Notes: generated by a model from the letters alone, not told the origin. Positions 48,908 to 60,757 are shown, numbered from the stretch's first letter. The stretch is DNA of 64,000 nucleotides from Chlorops oryzae (GCA_020466095.1 CM035807.1:36522039-36586038); one strand, 5' to 3'. Translations and numbers: made by a program.

Positions 48908-51900
48908 TAACATACAAATCTTCGGCATCAAGTCTATCAAAAACTTTATTGAGTCCATGAGTCACTGTCGTATTTTGAAGATTTTAAGCACAATACAATT
49001 AATTTATTTTCAAAAAAGTTTTCCAACACTTATAATTGATGAATTCGGAAATATGTAATTATTTTTAATTTGTTCTTTCGGTCTCCTTTGGGTTTTCTTT
49101 CAACACCAAATATTCGAAATTTTGATTTTGACGAATTTTCTCAGTTATGTATGTATATCACTTCAATTACGAAGAAAATTTTAAAATATTCTCGAGAGAA
49201 AATTACATATTTAACAGTTCTTTTTTTGTGCTCATTCGAAATGAGAGTTCAAAACGAAATATTGGAAGCTATGAAATTCCTTAAATTAACTAAAAAAATA
49301 TTTTTTTGAAATATTTTTATTACGGCTAAATGCATAAGGCCGATCTTCAGCAACTTAAAATGTATCCATAACCAAAAATGAAAAATTCATTCGATTTTTT
49401 ATCGGAACAATGAAGTAAATTAAGCGGATAATCATTTGAAATTTAATACAAACCTTAAATGCCTGGCTATTGCTCATTTGATTATAGTTCAATTCGACTG
49501 TGCACAGTTTTTTTTATTAACTTATTGTTAGCGAAAACTTTCCATATGGACTTTCTAAAGTTATTTTTTTCTTTTGCCACAAAATGTTTTTCCAATGGCC
49601 CAAACTCGAGATGCTCTTTTTCACCAAAAAATTTTCAAAGCTGATTTCTTCAGTGCGACTCTCAAAACCACATTCAACATGCAAAAAGGTATAACAATTC
49701 AGCTTGAAGTTAGCAACTGTTGTTGACAATTGTTGCTCGTGTCAAGCACTTGTCTAAGAGTGATTCGAACGAATGAAGTGCCAAGCGTCAAGCTGGCGCG
49801 CTGTTCGTTCAACGGAGCACTGAGGGCACTTTTTCGAATTCAGATTTGAGTTTGCCAAAAATTTGCTACCGAGCGGGAGGACACAGGCACCATTGACGCG
49901 TGCAGCTTGAAAATAGTTGTCGTCCTGTTGAAAGTTGTTGCCGAACTCACTTGTTGCACAATACCAACATCAGGAACATGCACAAACGAAAAACACACAA
50001 CTACCATGGCAGCGGCGCCGACTGCGCTCATTTTCGACGACGAAAAATAGCATCGTCCCCAAACTGCAACCATACAGAGAAGAAAAAGAATAAAACTATT
50101 TACGAGCGGGCGCCAGCGGTGTCGTCGCACACAGCTCACAGCTCACAGCTCGCAGAAGCAAGAATCACTTAGAAGCATAGTACCCACCATTGAATGATGC
50201 TCACAGCGCCCAAATAAAACTTCACACCCAGCCCTGCTTATGCTCTCTCTTCAAAAGGAGGCAACGAAAAAAAAGTACAAGATATCCAACCATTTTTGTC
50301 GGCCCTACCATCCCACCCTACGCTAACGACAGCGATGAAACTTTTTTTCGAGAATACGAAACTTTTCAAAAACTTTTTATGCACTTTTTCGCCATTTTGT
50401 GCACCACCCGTAACCACACACAAGCCTTTTATACCGGGTGTATACGAGGCGCTCTTTACGGTAGTCCTCTAAACAAGGTAGCAGTTTCTGTGGAGTGCTT
50501 TCTGGGTGGTGTGGACACATACGGCGAGTCCGAATCGGTGAGTTTTCGTCAAACGGCGACGCCGAAAACCCGGCCCGAAAGGCTGCGAGCATAAAATATT
50601 TATGTACGATTTATATTAAAAAAGTTCGATCATTTCGCTTAGTCTTATTTTGAAAAAAAAAAAAAAAAACAATTTCTGTGTAAGAACCGAAATCTTCGGT
50701 TTGACATAAATGGATTTAGACTTAAGTAAGACCCCATGCTCTCTATCTTCCACATGAGAATGACATCACTTCAAAGCAACAGCATCTCAATTGCACTTAC
50801 ACTATTGTATCGCCGCCATTTGGTAACCGAAAAAACCAAAGCTAAACGCTGCTCAATACACACCAAATACCGATCACTTCCACCAGCGCTACGACCACGA
50901 CCAACAGCAATACACACTGACACACGGGAAACGGTACATGGGACATGAGAAACGGGACACGGGACACGGCACACGGAAATGTGCTGCCCCAGTTCTCTCA
51001 CCCACACACGCAATGTGCCTCAGTTACTGGCAGCCGCAGCTAGGGCTTATCCATCCACTTCTTCGTTTCCAACGCCTCCGAAAATGCAGCGAAAAAGAAA
51101 CAATAGAACAAAAATGGAAAAAACGAAGAAAACATTAAAAAATTTCGGAGTGGAAAGCAGTGGAAGCCACCCAAAAGCTATATTCCAATTTCACCACCGA
51201 AAACCGACGCCCAAACTAGTAAAGCCACCAACCCCAACGGCTGAGCCAGCTCGATTCCAATAACAACAACAACGAGAAAAAGAAAAACTACAGGAAAAAC
51301 AACGAGAATTCCTATTTAACTATTGCTAGCATTGGCACTACAACTGAACAGCGCCGCCTTACATTCGTCCCTGGCAAGCCGAAAAAGAGCGCCACAAAAC
51401 AACACCCACTTGTGGCTCTACGAAGCACATTTTTTAGCAGCCAAACCTGCTGTCTTCCTAGTTCTCGTCGTTTGCTTCACCGTCATCGTCGCCGACTTCG
51501 TCTCTATCGCTGAAGGTGCTGCCTCGCCGGCACTATCGACCATGTTGCTTCGTTATCCTTCGAAAAGTGTGGCTGTGTGGCTGTGTGGCTGTTTGTGTGG
51601 GTGTGTGTGTGTGTGTGCGAGCATTGTGCAACTGCGAATAGAGCGATGCAACAGCTTGGCATAAAGGCAGCAAAGCAGCAAGGCACCGAATGAACGGCAG
51701 GACTGTGGGTCTGAAGGGCGACAGGACGACAAGGCAGCTCAAGAAGCAACAGTGCCGACAGGCGACCGAACGAGAATAACGAAACCGACGAAGTCGAAGT
51801 CGAAAAAAGAAAAACGAAACCTCGTAAAAATGTAACCTAAAAACCGTCTGAAAAAATTTTATACGTTGCAGTACGAAAAAATCAAAAATACATAGAAAAA

Positions 51901-52068
51901 CGCACACAACAACAACACACACGCACGCTCACAGGCTCCCAGACTGGCGAAATCGTACACACTTATATAAAATTTAAGGGGCTTGCGGTGCGGAGCGTCC
52001 ACGGGAAAGAAACGTGGAATACCTAACGACGAAGACGAAAGTATTGTATATAGCCAATACTCGCATCC
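48908..52068. other. No firm gene; long GC-richer leader-like region
   Basis: From about 49,740 to 52,068 the DNA is richer in GC and in AC/GA-type words than the rest of the window. Frames of 60-134 codons occur on both strands without recognisable content or conserved features. A degenerate GGGACAC-type tandem repeat lies at about 50,920-50,977. The region precedes a possible first coding exon at 52,069. Confidence 0.35.
51588..51618. repeat. (GT)n-type microsatellite
   Basis: GGCTGTGTG-type repeats pass into about nine GT units. Confidence 0.85.
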
Positions 52069-52196
52069 ATGACTCTAACCACGCTCCTGTTTAGCTTGTT
52101 GCATCATCTACTCCAACGCGTCCTACGATGCACCAAAAGATTTCTGGCAGCGGCAGCAAGACGCAGTAAAGTCCAATTTTGTTGGCTCCGTCTTGG
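52069..52196 (+). CDS. Possible first coding exon of a host gene
   Basis: An ATG at 52,069, preceded by an in-frame TAG at 52,051-52,053, opens 42 codons (MTLTTLLFSLLHHLLQRVLR then CTKRFLAAAARRSKVQFC) and runs into GGGTAAGTAG. The GTAAGT at 52,197 is a near-perfect 5' splice site and would leave the frame after two bases of a codon. The start is hydrophobic (Leu-rich) followed by basic residues, compatible with a signal anchor or a targeting sequence. It follows about 2.3 kb of GC-richer leader-like DNA. I do not recognise the protein and cannot find the next exon. Evidence is frame plus splice site only. Confidence 0.3.
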
Positions 52197-53127
52197 GTAA
52201 GTAGAAAACTGGCTATGACTCCTCGTGTGTATTTGCTTGTATAATGTGCTTGTATAAGTACCTACTGTATTTGTGTGGCCACGAGTGGGCTGCCTTAGTC
52301 CTCCCAACAAATCGTTCCATGTTTGAGACGCCCGGAAAAGCTCTCTAATATGGTTATCCTTGGTTTGGTCGCTTAATTTGTTGTATTTTTGTTGCTTTTG
52401 TTTTTCTCTTTTGTTCTATTTATATATATATATATACAATATTTTTTGTTTTTTCCCCCTTGTTGCCATCGCAGTTGCCAAACCTCTTTGTCGCTCCAAA
52501 AGTATTTCAACTGCTTCTCTCTACTGCTTACTTCCTCCCCTCGCCTCCTTTTTTTTATATAAATAAAACAACAATTTTTCCAAAGTGCAACGAAAAAACC
52601 AAGTTTTTATAAAATTCATGCTGCGCGGCATTCGCAGTGGCGAGTTAAATTGATTTCATTAAATGGGAAAAGAAGCGCAGACGTTCACGAAAAATGTGAC
52701 CGCTTAGGCTGGTAGTAGGATGGCTCTCCGTGCAATATGCTTTAGGGTGTTGAATTTCGTGGCCTTTACAAGTATTTTTATTTAATTTTTACACGTTTCA
52801 GCTACGGAATTTGAACAAATTGAACTCCTTAAAATCATCTTGAGCAGCGGACCGCGGGAGTATGAGTAACGTCGCAGCTTCAAATTAATTAGTCATACGT
52901 CGCGTATATATGGACAAGTCTGTTTTGTTAAGGCTGTCTTGGGCAAGAATTAATTTCATTTCAAAATTGCGCAACATGGTAAGATGTGTATTTCGAAACT
53001 AAAGGAAGAAGTAAAGAAAAATTTATACGAATATTTTTTTCTTTTTTGACGCTTTAATCATCATTCGTTAGAAAATTTTCTCCGGAAAGCGAATACGAAT
53101 CGGAAATTATTTAAAGGCGACCGTTTA

Positions 53128-54363
53128 TACTGCCATCCACTTGAATAGGGCCAAGTTTTTTCTTTCATTTGATTTGGATTACCCGTTCCGTTTTACTTTT
53201 TTCAATGCAGTTGAATAGGGGCAAAGCGAATTCCTTTTGTACTAAACGATAATAAGAGTTTTGGTTTATACCATTAAATATCAGCACATTTAAAATGTTC
53301 TGAAGTGAAATGGGCAGCGGAAAAGCTCTCACCGACCATGAAAAGGGACAAATTCTTTCATACAGAAAGAGTGATTTTAATTGCTGGAAATCGAGGAAAG
53401 CAGGTCGGTCATTTTTTAACTTCTTAAAATTAAGGATAATTATGGAAAAGCATGAATTGTCGTATCAAGAAAACAACTACACCCGCAGACGAGAAGCAAA
53501 TTGTTAGAACAGCCTGGAGTTCGCGTTGACTCGCTTCCCGAATTCCCACAAATTTCCAAATTGCTGCCAGTATTTCCTCCGCTAAGAAAGTGATTTGTAC
53601 ATCTGGGCATCTGAAGAGATTACAAGTGCAGGACAATGGTCGGTTCATGCAGCTCCCATGGAAGCACGACTTCGTTTTGCCGAGATGGTGGCGTGAGTGT
53701 TTTATTCTATGGCACATGCGATCTTCAATTTTTGACATAAAAAATGAACACAATTAATAATGAAGTCGTACTTGGGAAGGATTTTTCTCATAAGGAAAAC
53801 TTGTATGGACCTATTCATTTGACTTTTAAGAACGAAATTGTCCCAATTATATACTGCCCGTGCTGTTCAGGCGTGGATTCAGGAAAAAAATATCAAGGTA
53901 CCTACTGGGTTAGACACACTATTCGCCCGATGTTAATATCATTGAAAACGTGTTGGAATTTTCTGACACAACTTCAGCACTCGAAGCTATAAATAATGCC
54001 TGATGGAACATTTCATTGGACTACTTGAAATCACTGTATTATTCACTTCAAATTCGCATCTTTTGGCAGTAGTTTATAACAAAGAGGGTCACACACATTA
54101 TTAGTGAACCTCAAAAGTAAACCAAGTAAACTTCGTTTTTAAATAATTTTCCTCTATTCAAGTGTCCCAAGAAAAATCCGAAAACAAAAGCAAGATCAAA
54201 TGAAACTGTAAGTTTTGTGACGTCTTCTATGATTGTCGAAGTAGGCCAATGCCACGTGCTAAAGGAAAGAACAAATATTATTAGGTTTAAGAGAAAGACG
54301 AAAGGGTTAATCCAAATAAAATGCAAGAAAAAATTTGTCCCTATTCAAGTGCACGGCAGTGTA
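53128..54363 (+). mobile_element. Decayed Tc1/Tc3-like element with IR/DR ends
   Basis: TA dinucleotides flank about 1.23 kb. The outer ends pair over roughly 60 bases (CACTTGAATAGGG(C/A)CAA, then TTTTTTCTT(T/G)CATTT and ATTTGGATTA). A second copy of the core word lies inside each end (GTTGAATAGGGGCAAAG at about 53,210 and its partner CTCTATTCAAGTGTCCCAAG at 54,152-54,171), giving two repeats per end, the IR/DR arrangement of some Tc1-like elements. The left tip has lost two bases relative to the right. A broken transposase lies between. Confidence 0.88.
53310..54105 (+). pseudogene. Tc1/Tc3-like transposase, many frameshifts
   Basis: Starts MGSGKALTDHEKGQILSYRK, the N-terminal DNA-binding start of this family. 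Later pieces appear in different frames: a helix-turn-helix end (LKRLQVQD at about 53,610, then EARLRFAEMVA), ARAVQAWIQEKNIKV before the last catalytic motif, SPDVNIIENVLEF at 53,933 (equivalent to the SPDxNxIENxW motif carrying the third acidic residue), and a C-terminal WNISLDYLKSLYYSLQIRIF tail ending with a Gly-His-Thr-like equivalent. At least four frame changes and several stops separate them. The product is certainly not functional. The gene is colinear with a complete transposase, so decay was by small lesions rather than large deletion. Confidence 0.85.
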
Positions 54364-54841
54364 TATCAGACACTTGACTGGCATCACAACAATTGAAGTC
54401 ATGTAATAAGAGTAAAATTTTTCTTGGGGACGCAATGTGCAGCCAATTGCCACTAAACGAAGGCTCGCGAATCAGTTTTTTATATTTTCCTTTACTATAA
54501 CCATTTTCGAAGGTAAATTTTGTAAATAACTGATCACAAAAATTTATTTATTTATACATAAAATGTCATATTCGTCTTACAATATTTACTATTTCCACCA
54601 TATGAAATTCAGTCATATGACCATAAGATCCCTTCCGCAATTTTTTAGAGATTAACTCTACCTTAATCCATATTTGAATAGATAAGTATGTCCATTTCAG
54701 AATCGTACTTTAATAGAAGTAGCCAAAAACTTATAAACTATCAGACTTTGGAAAACAAACACACAAAAATTTCCATTTCTCCACTTAAAATGAAAACTTA
54801 TAAAATTTTTTAATGAACTGCAATAATTCAAATAAACTTAC

Positions 54842-55172
54842 CAACAATGTGTAGCATTTCTTTCGACCATTTCATCAGTTCACGTTTTATGAGCCGACGT
54901 TCCAAAAGACATCGAGCATAGGAGCATTCGGCCATGTTCTGCTGCACAGAATTCTCTAATCAGTGCCGCGTACTATCGAATGCGAGATTTTCAGGGCTCC
55001 GTTAGTAGTTGCGACAATCGGAATGGAGTGCGAAACGGTGCCATAAGTATTCAATGCTTCGAGACAGTCATTTAAATAAGATGTCATGCAAATGTCATCG
55101 GTCAGACCGCATGCAAGTCGATCGCAGCGAGCGGGCTTTCCAGAAATTTTTGCATGTCTTAATAGCGTTAGT
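54842..55172 (-). CDS. Possible host exon, unrecognised, with an internal stop or frameshift
   Basis: On the minus strand a T-rich run ending in AG (55,173-55,174) precedes 331 bases that end at GTAAGT (54,841 downward). Starting with one base of a split codon, the frame gives 73 residues of non-repetitive sequence with four closely spaced Cys (ISGKPARCDRLACGLTDDIC then MTSYLNDCLEALNTYG), ending VRGTD-TAG. A second frame then carries an equally protein-like stretch (SYARCLLERRLIKRELMKWS then KEMLHIV) up to the splice-like site. Either the exon is terminal with the TAG as true stop, or a single-base loss near 54,965 broke a longer exon. No family is recognised. Confidence 0.35.
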
Positions 55173-57590
55173 CTAAAAAAAAAAAAAATTAATGTAAAAG
55201 GTACATAAGCAACATGCTTCTGTTTTCTACTTCAGCATACTTTCATTTTATTAAATTATTTAAGAATCACTTGCATCTGAAATTTATTTATTCATATACG
55301 AAACAACAAAATGCACTTTGTCCGCACTCAACCCAATATTTGCATTAAGGTTTTCTTAACCGTTGGGAAAGACACGACTGTCTTTAATGCGCTCAAGAAT
55401 CACTCAAGGCCAATTCAAATGGAACGATGTTGAGTGGAATTGCTTCAAGTTGAACTGATTTGCATTATGATTCGTATTTGCTAGTAATTTGACATTAAAA
55501 TATTTCTATTTTATAATAGGTATTTATAAATTTAATATTCATATAAAGGGGTTCTCCAAGGATCATCTAACTGCTTGCTTCACTTTGCTCACAACGATGG
55601 AATTTTCTAATTTAGAAGCAGAAAATTTGGATATATAGATTTATATTTATATAAACGAGTAGTTATTCCCATGAAAAAAAAGACTATCACAATTCTTACT
55701 GACGTAAATGGCAGAGAGTTTAGTTTTCCACCCTCCAGGACTGGAAACCAAAAAAAAAAAAAATTTTTTTTTAAAAGTACAAATAAAAATTAAAACAAAA
55801 AGGACGTCAAGGATGGGGAGTAAGCGCAACAAGTCGTTGGCGTCCTAGCAAGCAGAAATACTCAAAAAAAAAAAAATACCATAAACGATTTAAAACGAGT
55901 CAAAGAGACACGAAACCTCATTGCGAACAATTTGAAAAAGAAGCAAAGCTACGAATGAACGAAATTGCATGTGCAGTCGGAAGCTGAACCGAACAACCAC
56001 GGCCACATGGTCGGTTCGGTCGGCTCCACCACAAACAGCAACCGAAAACTAACTAAGCACCTCTAAAGTGCCAGCCCAGCTCTTTCTCCTTTCGGAGCAC
56101 ACAGGATTCGACGAGCACATTTTCAATATGATTTTCACATTTCCTCGGGCATGTCAAAACGTCGGCCGTAGTCGGAAAGTGACTACATAGATTCGGCTCT
56201 TCGCCGGAACTAGAAAACTGAAACGCAGTCAATGCAAACTCAATTTGCCTCACACCCTCAGCCGGAGTCCTCGTGATCCGCTGTTGTGCAATGGCAGGCA
56301 CATGCAACAGTTTTAGTTGAACAACATTTCTCCTTCCATTGACTTGAATATCGGCAAGGGACCAAGCGTCAATCTTACAGTTTATGAATTTGTAATGCAG
56401 AGCATTTTTAACCAAATATTACAAGGTTCTAGTAAACGAGGGAATTAAATTGCTCTGCAAATGTCTTTTAAGGACTATTTTGTGTTTTGTTTTCTTGTCA
56501 ATAACGTCTGATGTGAGTTTTTATTTTCCCTTAATTTATTCTTCATAATGATTCGAACTAACCGCAATAAGTCATTGACCCAAATGAACACGATATGGAA
56601 ATTACGGATTCACAAAATGCAGCATATGTCTAAGTATTCGGTTATGCCAATGATAGTTAAATATGACATGGTTCTTTAAACTTTATCACAATTAGCTTTT
56701 GCATAACAAAAATGAAAGAAAAATTTTTTAAATTTGGGAAATTGAAAATGTACTGGAAATAAAAAAAAAAGACAAAAGAAAATGGAAATTCGTTTCAACA
56801 TATTAGATGGATTGCCTCCGCCTTTTCCGAAATATACTTAGGAACTTATCTTGCGCGAAAATCTATCTCCCGAACGTTGTTGAAATTTTAATCGGCTATA
56901 GGCCCATATAGGGCTTTAGTATGGCGTTATACAGAAGCACTTGTGTTCGAGCCGCAATTTTGACATAGTGTTACGTAGCCAGTGCAGATTTTGGGCGCTC
57001 AGCTTCATTTGGGTGCGTTGGGTGCACTCAAAACATAGATGGGCACTTTTCATTGCCAGAATAAATGCAGTAAAAATAATATTTTACTGATATTGAAATT
57101 CAATTTGCATTACCAGTTAATTTTTACTGAATACTGAAATTTCACTTGCATTGTCAGTACTGAATTTACTGGTACTGAAAATACCTACTGATAGTGTAAA
57201 ATCTATTTTCTTAGGTTTCTATTTTGGAAAGTCGTTGACATATACACATGTAGTAAATCAGTACTCGGAAATGCAAGTGAAATTTCAGTACTCAGTACGC
57301 CGATACTGATACTTAAAATTTTTATTGCAGTATAAATACACTGCAGTATGGCCATGTATGACGCAAATAACACAAACAGGTAGACAGGACTGGATATTCT
57401 GGAGTCGGAGGATATCAATTTGGATTACGAAACAATCATTACGAGTACATGACAACTCAATAATTTTTAAAAATAGCAAGAGAGAAATGCACTGACAGCC
57501 CTGGCAGGACACGGTGCTGCCATATATTTCTATATTTAAAAAAAATAAGACATGGAAAATGATCTATGTTTTTAAAACTAATTTATTTTA
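55173..57590. other. No firm gene
   Basis: A 120-codon minus-strand frame at 56,053-56,415 has balanced composition (for example PAEGVRQIEFALTAFQFSSS) but contains no ATG, so it could only be an internal exon, and I see no good splice sites. The DNA at about 55,840-56,400 is GC-richer. At 57,050-57,320 the words CAGTACTGAAAT/ATTTCAGTACT recur, giving a loose inverted repeat. Confidence 0.35.
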
Positions 57591-57727
57591 GGGGCTATCT
57601 CCAGCTGTGTCAGAATTGAAAAATTTCATATAAAAACGCTTCAGAAATGAATCAGAAATTTGTATGTGTTTTTTATATGAAGTTTTTTCATTTCTGTTTC
57701 ATTTCTGACAAAACTGGAGATAGCCCC
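57591..57727. mobile_element. Small MITE, copy 2 of GGGGCTATCT family
   Basis: GGGGCTATCTCCAGCT at the left and ACTGGAGATAGCCCC at the right form long, nearly continuous inverted arms through TTTCATATAAAAAC/…TTTTATATGAAG. Size 137 bp. Flanks are TTA and TTG, so a 3-bp target is likely but not exact. Confidence 0.85.
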
Positions 57728-57862
57728 TTGGTATAATTTTTTTTTTTTTTTCAAATATGTTTGGTAATATTGGTCAAATGAGTCCCCCAGTTACGTAAGC
57801 TTTTTTGATATGAATTTGTGTCAAATTTTGTTCTTTTCTCGCTGGTTTCATCAATTAAGGTC

Positions 57863-58145
57863 TTAAGCTGGGATCCCACTATCTGCGCAAATAGCAAAAT
57901 CTGCGTCGATTTTTATGGGTCCAGATAGGAACAAATTCAAAAATTTCCATAATCACTGTTGAGGCTGATATTACCGTCGCATATTGTCAAAATGTTACCG
58001 GGGAACAATAAAATAGAGACAAAAATCGTTCAAGACGACCACAATTGTCAGCAACAGAGTCCAAGAATTGTCCATATTCACACCATCAGCAAATTCAATG
58101 CGACAAAAATCGGCACATTGGACAGATAGTCGGATCCCGGATTTA
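57863..58145. mobile_element. TTA-flanked MITE with GGGATCC ends
   Basis: TTA at 57,863-57,865 and 58,143-58,145 flank a 277-bp core. GGGATCCCACTATCTG at the left pairs with CAGATAGTCGGATCCC at the right (one mismatch), and further in the arms share a CGATTTTT word. It is non-coding. The target size suggests a Harbinger-like origin. Confidence 0.7.
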
Positions 58146-58257
58146 GTCTTTCTTATTTCATTAAAAAATTTTACACTTTGGAGTTTTAATTAGGTAAAAA
58201 AGTAGTTTTGTTAAGAAGTTCTAGGGTGTACGTAAACTTTTTTGATTGACTGTACGT

Positions 58258-58506
58258 GAAAATGGAAGACATCCGCCCACTGCCACTCTCACAAATGGAC
58301 ATTTTTCGTAACTTCTGAAGTGAAAGGCGTAGAGGCTTCCAATTCGAAATTCGAAGAGTGTAGGAAAAAATTCATATTGCCCACCCACTGCCACGCCCAC
58401 AAATTGAGATTTTTGGTAACTTCCAAGGCAAAACGTAGTGCGTTAATATTGACGGGACGCTGGGAATATTGAAGACGGGCTGGACCGACTTTAGATCTCT
58501 TACTTG
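58258..58506 (-). repeat. Partial copy of the 630-bp dispersed repeat
   Basis: Covers the part from GGAAGACATCCGCCCACTGC through to the CTCTTACTTG end, in the same orientation as copy A, including CCCACTGCCACGCCCACAAA and GACGGGACGCTGGG. The TATACCCAGCG half is missing. Confidence 0.8.
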
Positions 58507-59077
58507 TTGAAATTTAGTGTATGTTAACACAAACAGCTGACCGGATAAACAATCAGAAGCTGAAAAATCAGGTCTAGGTCTATTTATAACATACATTTCG
58601 GGCCTTAACCGCCAAAAAGATGTAAGCGACATGGTTGAGGATTTTCGCATTTTTATCGAAGTGCTTAGGTCACGGTAATTTGCGTAATTTCACAAAATTC
58701 CATACATAGGTGTAAAATTGACTGTTATGGTTTTACAGCAAAAACAAATTCTCCGTAATACCTACACACGATTCCGAAATTTTAATTTAAAAAACATTTT
58801 CCTGTTAAACTTGATCTTTGGCGTTTTCGTTTTTATTTCAATTATTATTCAGGGTATTCCCTTAAAGGTGTATTTGCCTCGAAAACCTCGAAAATTCGAA
58901 AATTCACGAGCCTCGAAAATTACATGTAAAATTTTGTATGAAAAATTTTAAACGCCGGCTTCGAAAACTTTCGTGTCAAAATTTTTATAAAAAATGAACA
59001 TTTTAATAGTGAAAAATATTTTTGAGAAATAAAAATAATTTGTTATTAATTACACAAGTTTACAAATAAAGGCCAAC

Positions 59078-60757
59078 TTTTGGACCAGAAAAACTGGATA
59101 GCGACCCTATAGGAATTTTTCGTGCTGATTCCGAATCTGGTACCCGTTTTTCTCTATCACGTCAAGTTTTTGAGAAATCGTTAAATAACGGTTTTTGACA
59201 TTTTTACCTATAGTCTATGTCAATAATGAGGTCGTAGACCCTATATGCCTTAACCGATTTCAAAGTTTTTGGTACTCATATGAAAGAGGAATGACAACGC
59301 AACATATCCTTTATACACAAATTTGGAATTGATTCAGTAACTTGGAAGCTATAGGGCAAAAAACGCGATGCTGATTTCCAATTTTTAGCGATTTTGTTTA
59401 AAAACTTGAAATTCAAATGGTTATAATTTCCGAACCAAGGCTGGTATTCCAGGTCTTAATACTTTGAATGAAAGAACAATCAATTGAAAAAGTTTTGAGC
59501 CTAAAACAAAAAAAATCCGTTGCGTCGTTCTAATTTTATGAGGATTTTTGCTGGAAATGACAAAAACGAATTTTTATTTTTGGTATATTCTTCGCTCGTT
59601 CATATGTATATTTCAGTTCGAATTGTGTATGTTGGTAAAACTGGCTTAAAAAACATAAAACTTAAATTCTATTTTAAACCTATCTTTAAAGCTAAAACCA
59701 ATTTAAACTTTAAAAATGAACAGAATTTGAACTGAGCCTTTTGTATTGTTTACTATCTGTTTCGCGTATAAGGGACCAGCAATAGTCACTCAACATTCCT
59801 TCATCCCAAAAGCCCTTATAATTTTTTTCAATCCTCTGTAGTTCCTGGTGAATGCGCTCTCCTTGTTCGTCGCTAGTTTTGCCCAAGTTTTCGGGGAAGA
59901 AATCCAAATGTGAGTGGAGAAAATGTATTTTTAGTGACATCCGAACTCCCATTTTTCGATAATTTTTCAACAGTCCTCCAACTATTTTTATGTAGTTGTC
60001 GCTTTTTTTATTTCCCAAAAAACTTCCCACAACGTCAATGTTGAGTGACTATTGCTGGTCCCTTATACGCGAAACAGATAGTAAACAATACAAAAGGCTC
60101 AGTTCAAATTCTGTTCATTTTTAAAGTTTAAATTGGTTTTAGCTTTAAAGATAGGTTTAAAATAGAATTTAAGTTTTATGTTTTTTAAGCCAGTTTTACC
60201 AACATACACAATTCGAACTGAAATATACATATGAACGAGCGAAGAATATACCAAAAATAAAAAATTCGTTTTTGTCATTTCCAGCAAAAATCCTCATAAA
60301 ATTAGAACGACGCAACGGATTTTTTTTGTTTTAGGCTCAAAACTTTTTCAATTGATTGTTCTTTCATTCAAAGTATTAAGACCTGGAATACCAGCCTTGG
60401 TTCGGAAATTATAACCATTTGAATTTCAAGTTTTTAAACAAAATCGCTAAAAATTGGAAATCAGCATCGCGTTTTTTGCCCTATAGCTTCCAAGTTACTG
60501 AATCAATTCCAAATTTGTGTATAAAGGATATGTTGCGTTGTCATTCCTCTTTCATATGAGTACCAAAAACTTTGAAATCGGTTAAGGCATATAGGGTCTA
60601 CGACCTCATTATTGACATAGACTAAAGGTAAAAATGTCAAAAACCGTTATTTAACGATTTCTCAAAAACTTGACGTGATAGAGAAAAACGGGTACCAGAT
60701 TCGGAATCAGCACGAAAAATTCCTATAGGGTCGCTATCCATTTTCTCTGGTCCAAAA
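59078..60757. mobile_element. 1.68-kb foldback element with 720-bp, >99% identical arms
   Basis: 59,078-59,797 and 60,037-60,757 are inverse copies. Line-by-line comparison shows only about three substitutions and one T-run length difference in 720 bases, two of the substitutions near the outer tips. The spacer is 239 bp. Weaker inverse similarity (ACACA(A/G)GT(T/A)TACAA) continues outside to about 59,052 and 60,775. No target duplication was identified. The spacer and inner arm hold the end of a protein gene (separate entry). Such long, nearly identical arms occur in foldback-type elements, or could come from an inverted duplication. An assembly artefact cannot be excluded from sequence alone. 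Confidence 0.9.
59710..60045 (-). pseudogene. C-terminal part of an uncharacterised transposon-associated protein
   Basis: The minus-strand frame reads VVGSFLGNKKSDNYIKIVGG, then MSLKIHFLHSHLDFFPENLG, a SDEQGERIHQELQRIEKNYK block and SDYCWSLIRETDSKQYKRLS, to a stop at 59,710-59,712. I recognise this as the end of a protein family that is repeated in many unannotated arthropod (and some cnidarian) gene models, usually as part of larger proteins. Its function is unknown to me and the link to transposition is inferred from copy number and this context. Everything N-terminal is absent, since the frame runs into the right arm and a stop. The last 28 codons lie in the left arm and are therefore also present, inverted, in the right arm at about 60,039-60,125. 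Confidence 0.6.

Noticed and set aside
50190..50594. 134-codon plus-strand frame, one of the longest closed frames
   Set aside because: No recognisable motif, composition changes along its length, and overlapping frames on the other strand look equally good.
51323..51664. 113-codon frame with a hydrophobic stretch
   Set aside because: The end is made of a GT microsatellite (Cys/Val run), and its start is not an ATG in a good context.
56053..56415. 120-codon minus-strand frame with balanced composition
   Set aside because: No ATG anywhere in it, and no convincing acceptor or donor site. Left as a remark under the gene-free stretch.
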